This document shows positions 58,637-64,000 of a stretch of DNA of 64,000 nucleotides, piece after piece. The position numbers were made by a program, and so were the translations under genes. The notes beneath the pieces were generated by a model. That model was not told the origin of the DNA, made no database searches, and worked only from the letters and a program-made list of their open reading frames with translations. The number at the start of each line of letters is the position of its first letter. The first letter of the stretch is position 1. Source of the DNA: Streptomyces sp. AC550_RSS872 (lineage in GTDB: Bacteria; Actinomycetota; Actinomycetes; Streptomycetales; Streptomycetaceae); the NCBI RefSeq assembly GCF_019049285.1, contig NZ_JAGMUL010000140.1:1-64000 (forward strand). The letters run 5' to 3'.

Positions 58637-59065
58637 ATGAACATCGCACGGCACATCGCCCTCATCGACGAGTTGTGCTTCCGCCCGTTCGCGGCGGAGC
58701 ACACCTCGTCGAACGGCGACAGGAGCGGCCCCGGGTACCACATCGTGGTGTTAGAGAGCAGTCACGGCGACTGTGGGACCCGTGCGGAGACCGTGGAGCA
58801 GTACGAGAAGTACCGCGACGCCCTGGACGATCAGTTCGCGGACCGCTGGAGAGAGACGGCCCCCTACAACCTCCAGACCGTCTCGCTGCGTACCGCGCTG
58901 GAGGAGATACCCGAGCCCTGGGCCTCGCTCAGCGCACGCGCCCGCGTGGCGTGCGTCTGGGAAGCGGAGGGGACGGGCCGTTGGGTCGCGGTCGTCGTCG
59001 CCGACCAGGACGAGGCCGACGACGTGCAGCTGCTCGGCGTGGTCACGGAGATCGACCCGGCGTGA
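58637..59065 (+). CDS. Hypothetical protein (Streptomyces-type)
   Basis: This 142-aa soluble protein reads MNIARHIALIDELCFRPFAA, then GYHIVVLESSHGDCGTRAET, YEKYRDALDDQFADRWRETA and CVWEAEGTGRWVAVVVADQD. No domain is recognised. ATG 58637 has no strong ribosome binding site. Its stop codon lies in the first unit of the 20-bp tandem repeat at 59061. Confidence 0.6.
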   Translation: MNIARHIALIDELCFRPFAAEHTSSNGDRSGPGYHIVVLESSHGDCGTRAETVEQYEKYRDALDDQFADRWRETAPYNLQTVSLRTALEEIPEPWASLSARARVACVWEAEGTGRWVAVVVADQDEADDVQLLGVVTEIDPA

Positions 59066-59180
59066 CCCTTCAGACCCCGGCGTGACCCTTCAGACCCCGG
59101 CGTGACCCTTCAGACCCCGGCGTGACCCTTCAGACCCCGGCGTGATCCGCCGGGCCCCGGCGCGATCCGTCAGCCCTGGG
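59061..59180. repeat. 20-bp tandem repeat x6
   Basis: Four perfect units of CGTGACCCTTCAGACCCCGG (59061-59140) are followed by two diverged units (59141-59180). The first contains the stop codon of the upstream gene (59063-59065) and the last overlaps the stop of the convergent mug gene (59170). Confidence 0.95.
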
Positions 59181-59715
59181 CTGCCGTCCGCAACCGCCCG
59201 AACTCCTCCGCCATCGACGCCGCCGTCCAGTGCGCGTTCAGCCCGCTCGGATTCGGCAGCACCCACACGCGCGTGTCCCCGATCGTCCGCTCCTGCGGGC
59301 CCACCTGAGCCTTGCGGTCGTCGAACGCGGCCCGGTACGCGGTGACGCCGACCACGGCCAGCCAACGCGGCCGCAGCCGCTCCACCTTCGTCGCCAGCAG
59401 CCGCCCGCCCTCGCGATACTCCTCCGCGCTCAGCTCGTCGGCCCGTGCGGTCGCCCGTGCCACGACGTTCGTGATGCCCAGGCCGTAGGACAGCAACTCC
59501 TGCTGTTCCGACGGTTTCATGAGTCTCGGTGTGAAGCCGGACAGGTGCAGGACCGGCCAGAATCGGTTGCCGGGGCGGGCGAAGTGATGGCCGGTCGCGG
59601 CCGTCATCAGACCGGGGTTGATGCCGCAGAACAGCACATGGAGGCCGTCCGCGATTACGTCCGGTACCAGACGGTCGCGGGCGGCCTCCAACTGCTCGGC
59701 GGTGAAGCGCGCCAT
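59170..59715 (-). CDS. mug: G/U mismatch-specific DNA glycosylase
   Basis: This is a 181-aa uracil-DNA glycosylase superfamily protein of the Mug/TDG family, removing U or T opposite G. Motif 1 is VLFCGINPGLMTAATGHHFA (GINPG), the NRFWPVLHLSGFTPRL segment follows, and motif 2 is VLPNPSGLNAHWT. Length is normal. It starts at ATG 59715, 13 nt after the purB stop on the same strand, so it may be co-transcribed with purB. Confidence 0.9.
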   Translation of the reverse strand: MARFTAEQLEAARDRLVPDVIADGLHVLFCGINPGLMTAATGHHFARPGNRFWPVLHLSGFTPRLMKPSEQQELLSYGLGITNVVARATARADELSAEEYREGGRLLATKVERLRPRWLAVVGVTAYRAAFDDRKAQVGPQERTIGDTRVWVLPNPSGLNAHWTAASMAEEFGRLRTAAQG

Positions 59716-59728
59716 GCCGAGCGGCGCG

Positions 59729-61171
59729 CTAGAGGATGGCCCCGGGCGTGTAACCGGCGGCCTCCGGGCGCTGCTTCACGATCTCCTCGATGCGGCCGAC
59801 GACGACGCCGACCTGTTCGGCAGCGGCGCCGGTGAAGGACAGCTTGTCGGCCATCAGCGCGTCCAGCGCGGCGCGGTCGAGCGGGATGCGCGCGTCGGCG
59901 GCCAGCTTGTCGAGCAGCTCGTTGCGCTCGGCGCCCTGCTCGCGCATCGCCAGCGCGGAGGCGACGGCGTTCTCCTTGATCGCCTCGTGCGCGACCTCAC
60001 GGCCGACGCCCGCGCGCACCGCGCCCATCAGCACCTTGGTGGTGGCGAGGAACGGCAGGTAACGGTCCAGCTCACGGGCCACGACCGCCGGGAACGCGCC
60101 GAACTCGTCCAGCACCGTCAGGAACGTCTCCAGCAGCCCGTCCAGCGCGAAGAACGCGTCCGGCAGCGCGACCCGGCGCACCACCGAGCAGGACACGTCG
60201 CCCTCGTTCCACTGGTCGCCCGCGAGCTCGCCCGTCATCGAGGCGTAGCCGCGCAGGATCACCATGAGGCCGTTGACGCGCTCGCAGGAGCGGGTGTTCA
60301 TCTTGTGCGGCATCGCGGAGGAGCCGACCTGGCCCGGCTTGAAGCCCTCGGTCACCAGCTCGTGCCCGGCCATCAGCCGGATCGTCTTCGCCAGCGACGA
60401 CGGCGCCGCCGCCAGCTGCACCAGCGCGGTGACGACCTCGTAGTCGAGGGAGCGCGGGTAGACCTGGCCGACGGAGGTGAACGCCTGTGAGAAGCCCAGA
60501 TGGCCGGCGATCCGGTTCTCCAGGTCCGCCAGCTTCGACGCGTCCCCGCCGAGCAGGTCGAGCATGTCCTGCGCGGTGCCGACCGGGCCCTTGATGCCGC
60601 GCAGCGGGTAGCGGCCGAGGAGTTCCTCGACCCGGCCGTAGGCGACGAGCAGCTCGTCGGCGGCCGTCGCGAACCGCTTGCCCAGCGTCGTGGCCTGGGC
60701 GGCGACGTTGTGGGAGCGGCCGGCCATGACCAGCTCGCCGTACTCACCGGCCAGCTTTCCGAGGCGCGCCAGCACGGCCACCGTACGGTCGCGCATCAGC
60801 TCCAGCGAGAGGCGGATCTGGAGCTGCTCGACGTTCTCCGTGAGGTCCCGGGACGTCATGCCCTTGTGCACGTGCTCATGCCCGGCGAGGTCGTTGAACT
60901 CCTCGATGCGCGCCTTCACGTCGTGCCGCGTGACCTTCTCGCGCTCGGCGATGGAGGCCAGGTCGACGGTGTGCAGGACACGCTCGTAGTCGGCGAGCGC
61001 CTCGTCCGGCACCTCGATGCCGAGGTCCTTCTGGGCCCGCAGCACGGCGAGCCAGAGCTGCCGCTCCAGCTTCACCTTCTGCTCGGGGGACCAGAGCGTG
61101 GCGAGCTCGGTGGAGGCGTAACGTCCGGCGAGGACGTTCGGGATGCGGGGCTTGGCGGGCGCAGAAGTCAC
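59729..61171 (-). CDS. purB: Adenylosuccinate lyase
   Basis: This 480-aa enzyme of the fumarase/aspartase superfamily cleaves SAICAR and adenylosuccinate in purine synthesis. HEHVHKGMTSRDLTENVEQL, MAGRSHNVAAQATTLGKRFA and the superfamily signature VGSSAMPHKMNTRSCERVNG (with the catalytic Ser loop) are present. GTG 61171 starts the frame. It is a core metabolic gene that helps place the window in the chromosome arm-proximal core. Confidence 0.95.
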   Translation of the reverse strand: MTSAPAKPRIPNVLAGRYASTELATLWSPEQKVKLERQLWLAVLRAQKDLGIEVPDEALADYERVLHTVDLASIAEREKVTRHDVKARIEEFNDLAGHEHVHKGMTSRDLTENVEQLQIRLSLELMRDRTVAVLARLGKLAGEYGELVMAGRSHNVAAQATTLGKRFATAADELLVAYGRVEELLGRYPLRGIKGPVGTAQDMLDLLGGDASKLADLENRIAGHLGFSQAFTSVGQVYPRSLDYEVVTALVQLAAAPSSLAKTIRLMAGHELVTEGFKPGQVGSSAMPHKMNTRSCERVNGLMVILRGYASMTGELAGDQWNEGDVSCSVVRRVALPDAFFALDGLLETFLTVLDEFGAFPAVVARELDRYLPFLATTKVLMGAVRAGVGREVAHEAIKENAVASALAMREQGAERNELLDKLAADARIPLDRAALDALMADKLSFTGAAAEQVGVVVGRIEEIVKQRPEAAGYTPGAIL

Positions 61172-61252
61172 GTGTACGGAGTTTACCCGTCACCCGGCGG
61201 GCCCCGGTCGGCTGTCCAGCGCGGAGCGTCCCAGGTCAGAGCTGCTCCACAT

Positions 61253-61322
61253 GCAGTCCGTCCGCCGGACTGCGAGACCGCTTGCAGGACGGACGGGCGG
61301 TCTCGACGGGATTTGGTCCCGT
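61253..61322 (+). ncRNA. Three consecutive perfect stem-loops (candidate structured RNA)
   Basis: Stem 1 is GCAGTCCG/CGGACTGC (61253-61273, 5-nt loop). Stem 2 is GAGACCGC/GCGGTCTC (61274-61304, 15-nt loop). Stem 3 is ACGGGA/TCCCGT (61306-61322, 5-nt loop). They are packed head to tail with almost no spacer, in the 373-bp gap between purB and the divergent secreted-protein gene. No matching known riboswitch class came to mind. The strand is uncertain since stems exist on both. The rest of the gap (61323-61544) holds no gene. Confidence 0.45.
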
Positions 61323-61544
61323 GGGCGCCGATCTCGGCGGGCGATCGGGTGAATTCCCTGGCTGTCATCGCGTCCTCGCTTCCTGGGACCTCCCTTTCTC
61401 GTTCATAGTCTGCACGTCGTGGCGATGGTGAACGTGCGGCATCACGGCTCCTGCGACGACCTCGCTAATCCCGGCAATCGACGACATCGCGTCCATGACC
61501 GACCGTCGGCTTTCCCCCTTCCGCCCGAGAGAGAGAAAACGAGA

Positions 61545-62447
61545 ATGCGACAGGCCCTGACCAGGGGATTGATTGTGGCCGCCGCCACGACGAGCGCCCT
61601 TTCTCTGTACGGCACATGCGCGTCCTCGGCCCCACGCGTGCAGGGGACCGTGGTGAACTCCGCCGCTGCACTGTCAGGCCGTACGGATCCATGGGGCTCG
61701 GACGGGCTGGACGAGTTCGACGACAAACTCGCCAACATGCACGACAAATTCGGCAGGATGCACGAGAGAATCGGCGAGATGCAGGACAAATTCGGTGAGC
61801 TGAACGAAAAGTTCAGCCACATGGGTGCGTCGCAGCCGGCTTCTGACAACAGCACCCCCGGATATGGCAACTCCGGCTACGGAGCGGAAGAGCCGAGCAG
61901 CCAAGGTTATGGCACCGAGAAGCCGAGCGACCACGGCTATGGCGCGGAGAAGCCGAGCGAGCAGGGTTACGGCGCCGACAAGCCGAGCGATCACGGTTAC
62001 GGCGCCGAGGAGCCGAAGGAGCACGGTTACGGCGCCGAGGAGCCGAAGGACCACGGTTACGGCGCGGAGAAGTCGAGTGGATACGGCCACGACGACAAGA
62101 AGTCGACCGGCTACGGGTACGGCTACGGCGACGACGAGCCGAAGGACCACGGCTACGGCGACGAGAAGCCGGGCGGTTACGGCTACGGCGAGGAGGAGCC
62201 GAGCGGCTACGGCGCCGAGGAGCCGGAGGAGGACGGCTACGGGTACGGCTATGGCGAGGACTCGCCCGGCGAGCCCACCCCGCCGCCCCACGAGCACAAG
62301 CCGACGCCTCCGGGGAAGGAGCACCCCCACATGCCCGAGACCGGCGTCGGGATCGAGAGCGTCGTCGGGGGCATCGCCGCAAGTGGGGCGCTGCTGATCG
62401 CCGGAACCGTCCTGTACCGGCGAAGCCGGGCCGCGTCGCGTCAGTAG
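61545..62447 (+). CDS. Secreted GYG-repeat surface protein with sortase-like C-terminus
   Basis: This is a 300-aa protein with a signal peptide (LTRGLIVAAATTSALSLYG). A short heptad-like helix follows (FDDKLANMHDKFGRMHERIG). Then come about 15 imperfect repeats of 8-11 residues centred on GYG (for example HGYGAEEPK, QGYGADKPSD), a Pro/His-rich linker, MPETG at about residue 263, a hydrophobic helix (SVVGGIAASGALLIAGTVLY) and a basic tail RRSRAASRQ. The ending resembles LPxTG sortase substrates with Met for Leu. It is probably displayed on the cell wall. ATG 61545 has GAGAGAGA upstream. Function unknown. Confidence 0.75.
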   Translation: MRQALTRGLIVAAATTSALSLYGTCASSAPRVQGTVVNSAAALSGRTDPWGSDGLDEFDDKLANMHDKFGRMHERIGEMQDKFGELNEKFSHMGASQPASDNSTPGYGNSGYGAEEPSSQGYGTEKPSDHGYGAEKPSEQGYGADKPSDHGYGAEEPKEHGYGAEEPKDHGYGAEKSSGYGHDDKKSTGYGYGYGDDEPKDHGYGDEKPGGYGYGEEEPSGYGAEEPEEDGYGYGYGEDSPGEPTPPPHEHKPTPPGKEHPHMPETGVGIESVVGGIAASGALLIAGTVLYRRSRAASRQ

Positions 62448-62457
62448 GAAGCCGCAG

Positions 62458-62482
62458 GGTGCCGGGTGGACAGCCCGGCACC
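62458..62482. terminator. Terminator after the GYG protein gene
   Basis: GGTGCCGGG (62458-62466) and CCCGGCACC (62474-62482) form a 9-bp stem with a 7-nt loop, 10 nt after the stop. Confidence 0.75.
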
Positions 62483-62510
62483 TTCGTGCTGTCCCCACCC
62501 CTGGCCGGGT

Positions 62511-63293
62511 CTACGCCGCCGGGCCCTCGTACGGCAGCAGCTCCGGCCGCTTGGCCGGCAGCCCGTCGCCGGAGGACCGACCGGTCAGCCGCCGCCCGAT
62601 CCACGGCAGCAGGTACTGCCGGGCGAACCGGGCGTCCGCGACCCGCCGTGCGACCCACCCAGGCGGCAGCGTGGCCGGTATCGGCGTACGCCACTCGGTG
62701 TCCTCGGGGTCGTAGCCGAGCGTCTGCCACACCGCCTCCGCGACCCGGCGGTGCCCCTCGGCCGTCAGATGCAGCCGGTCCACGTCCCACAGGCGGGGGT
62801 CGCCGAGCGACGGCGCCCCGTACAGGTCGACGACGATCGCGCCGTGCCGCCCGGCCAGCTCGTCGACGCAGGCGAACAGCTCCTCCATACGTGGCCGGAA
62901 CCGATCGAGGACCGGTCCCTGCCGTCCCGGGCTGCGCATCAGCACCAGCTGCCGGCACGACGGGGCCAGCTTCTCCACGGCCTCCTCCAGAAGGCCGCGC
63001 ACCCGTCCCATGTCGCACTTGGGCCGCAGGGTGTCGTTGAGCCCGCCGACCAGAGTGATCACGTCGGCGCCCATCGCGGCCGCCACGTCGACCTGCTCCT
63101 CGACGATCTGCCCGATCAGCTTCCCGCGCACCGCGAGGTTGGCGTAGCGGAAGCCGGGTGTACGGGCGGCCATCCGCCCGGCGAGGAGGTCGGCCCAGCC
63201 CCGGTAGGAACCGTCCGGGAGCAGGTCCGACATGCCCTCGGTGAAGGAGTCGCCGACCGCGACCAGGCTGCTGTAAGTGGGATTCGTCTGCAT
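62511..63293 (-). CDS. SGNH/GDSL hydrolase
   Basis: This is a 260-aa GDSL-type esterase/lipase. Block I is SLVAVGDSFTEGMSD (catalytic Ser), block II YANLAVRGKLIGQI (Gly), block III ITLVGGLNDTLRP (Asn), block V DVDRLHLTAEGH (Asp and His). There is no signal peptide; the C-terminal 70 residues are Arg-rich. ATG 63293 starts the frame. Substrate unknown. Confidence 0.9.
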   Translation of the reverse strand: MQTNPTYSSLVAVGDSFTEGMSDLLPDGSYRGWADLLAGRMAARTPGFRYANLAVRGKLIGQIVEEQVDVAAAMGADVITLVGGLNDTLRPKCDMGRVRGLLEEAVEKLAPSCRQLVLMRSPGRQGPVLDRFRPRMEELFACVDELAGRHGAIVVDLYGAPSLGDPRLWDVDRLHLTAEGHRRVAEAVWQTLGYDPEDTEWRTPIPATLPPGWVARRVADARFARQYLLPWIGRRLTGRSSGDGLPAKRPELLPYEGPAA

Positions 63294-63342
63294 GGCGACA
63301 GAAATGGTAGCCCGAGGACCATACCCATCAGTCGGTCGGCCC

Positions 63343-64000
63343 TCAGGCCCGCTGCCCGAACAGCTCCCGCAGCACGTCCTCCATGGTCACCAGCCCCGCC
63401 AGCCGGCCGTCGCCGCCCAGTGCGGCCGCCAGGTGTGTGCGGCTGCCGCGCATGGCCGTGAGGACGTCGTCGAGCGGGGTGCTCTCCCGGACGCGGGCGA
63501 TGGGACGCATGTCCCGCACCTGGAAGGGCACGTCCCGTGCGGGGGCGTCCAGGGCGTCCTTCACATGCAGATAGCCGACGATCCGGCGGCCCTCGTCCAC
63601 GACCGGGAAGCGGGAGAAGCCCGACTCGGCCGACAGCGCCTCCAGCTGCTCCGGCGTGACGCCCACGCGCGCGTAGACGACGCGCTCCAGCGGGAGGACC
63701 ACGTCGCGCACCGGCCGGCGGCCCAGCTCCAGGGCGTCGTGCAGCCGCTCGCGTGCGCGCTCGTCGATGAGGCCGGCCTCGCCGGAGTCGCGCACCAGCC
63801 GGGCCAGCTCGGCGTCCGAGAAGGTCGCCGTGACCTCGTCCTTGGTCTCGACGCGCAGCAGTTTCAGCAGCGTGTTGGCGAAGGCGTTGATCGTGAAGAT
63901 GACCGGCCGCAGCGCCCGGGACAGCGTGACCAGCGGCGGACCGAGCACCAGCGCGCTGCGCACCGGCTCGGCCAGCGCGATGTTCTTCGGCACCATCTCG
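63343..64000 (-). CDS. CNNM/CorC family CBS-domain protein, partial (5' end outside window)
   Basis: The C-terminal ~218 residues are visible. VPKNIALAEPVRSALVLG belongs to the last membrane helices of the CNNM (DUF21) domain, followed by two CBS domains (VVYARVGVTPEQLEALSAES, FPVVDEGRRIVGYLHVKDAL; PLDDVLTAMRGSRTHLAAAL, GLVTMEDVLRELFG). Such proteins are linked to Mg2+/Co2+ export and were once called hemolysins. The frame continues past base 64000. Confidence 0.85.
   Translation of the reverse strand, partial: EMVPKNIALAEPVRSALVLGPPLVTLSRALRPVIFTINAFANTLLKLLRVETKDEVTATFSDAELARLVRDSGEAGLIDERARERLHDALELGRRPVRDVVLPLERVVYARVGVTPEQLEALSAESGFSRFPVVDEGRRIVGYLHVKDALDAPARDVPFQVRDMRPIARVRESTPLDDVLTAMRGSRTHLAAALGGDGRLAGLVTMEDVLRELFGQRA

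Noticed and set aside
59061..59180. CRISPR-like array
   Set aside because: The units are contiguous without spacers and there are no cas genes; it is a plain tandem repeat.
61172..61544. Known riboswitch (purine or c-di-AMP type)
   Set aside because: Three hairpins are visible, but the conserved core nucleotides of these classes are not recognisable.

Overview
The window is chromosomal DNA from a Streptomyces or close relative. G+C is very high throughout, most genes have third positions that are almost all G or C, GTG and TTG starts with GGAG-type ribosome binding sites are common, and the gene content is typical of the genus: a divergent third EF-Tu (tuf3-like), purB, sbcD-sbcC, an ECF41-type sigma factor, Lrp, MocR, ROK, GntR and XRE-cupin regulators, a PhoD phosphatase and a SWIM zinc-finger protein. 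No rRNA, tRNA or CRISPR array was recognised.

Layout. 0.1-20.5 kb is ordinary core and semi-core sequence: a decayed MITE, a TVP38 membrane protein divergent from a DNA-alkylation-repair protein, tuf3 with an odd leader, a spermidine-synthase-like protein and an MFS exporter that converge on a 141-bp tandem repeat, a membrane sigma-like/RICIN protein, a secreted carboxylesterase, DedA, two hexapeptide-repeat proteins, an EamA exporter divergent from an XRE-cupin regulator, a YbaK-type deacylase, a CDF metal exporter divergent from ArsR, PobA, a second intact MITE, a CoA-binding protein, a CysS-like/SixA pair and YigZ.

20.6-32.0 kb is a degraded accessory island. It contains relics of an Abi-C gene, four transposase families (IS5-type twice, IS21, ISL3, ISAs1), a cytosine methyltransferase, a TSUP transporter and a tyrosine recombinase, mixed with apparently intact cargo: two VOC proteins, a cytochrome P450 with a divergent TetR, and a lower-GC block with a LuxR-type regulator, two small ORFs and two secreted proteins. 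A diverged ~38-bp repeat lies at each edge, and the right copy abuts the recombinase remnant.

32-64 kb returns to core sequence: sbcDC, two Lrp regulators each divergent from an enzyme gene (rhodanese; PLP lyase), an Imm21-like protein, an SDR, a DUF885 protein, a TM-ACT-GNAT fusion, a SWIM gene broken by frameshifts, PhoD, MocR/EamA, a hydrolase and ECF41 sigma factor, GntR and ROK regulators, a two-component system next to an ABC exporter, mug, purB, a secreted GYG-repeat protein, an SGNH hydrolase and a CBS-domain protein cut by the window edge.

A cross-cutting theme is short tandem duplication: a 7-bp x7 run, 141-bp x3, 20-bp x2 (twice), 10-bp x2, 9-bp x4 and 20-bp x6. Two of these duplications are the direct cause of frameshifts in genes.
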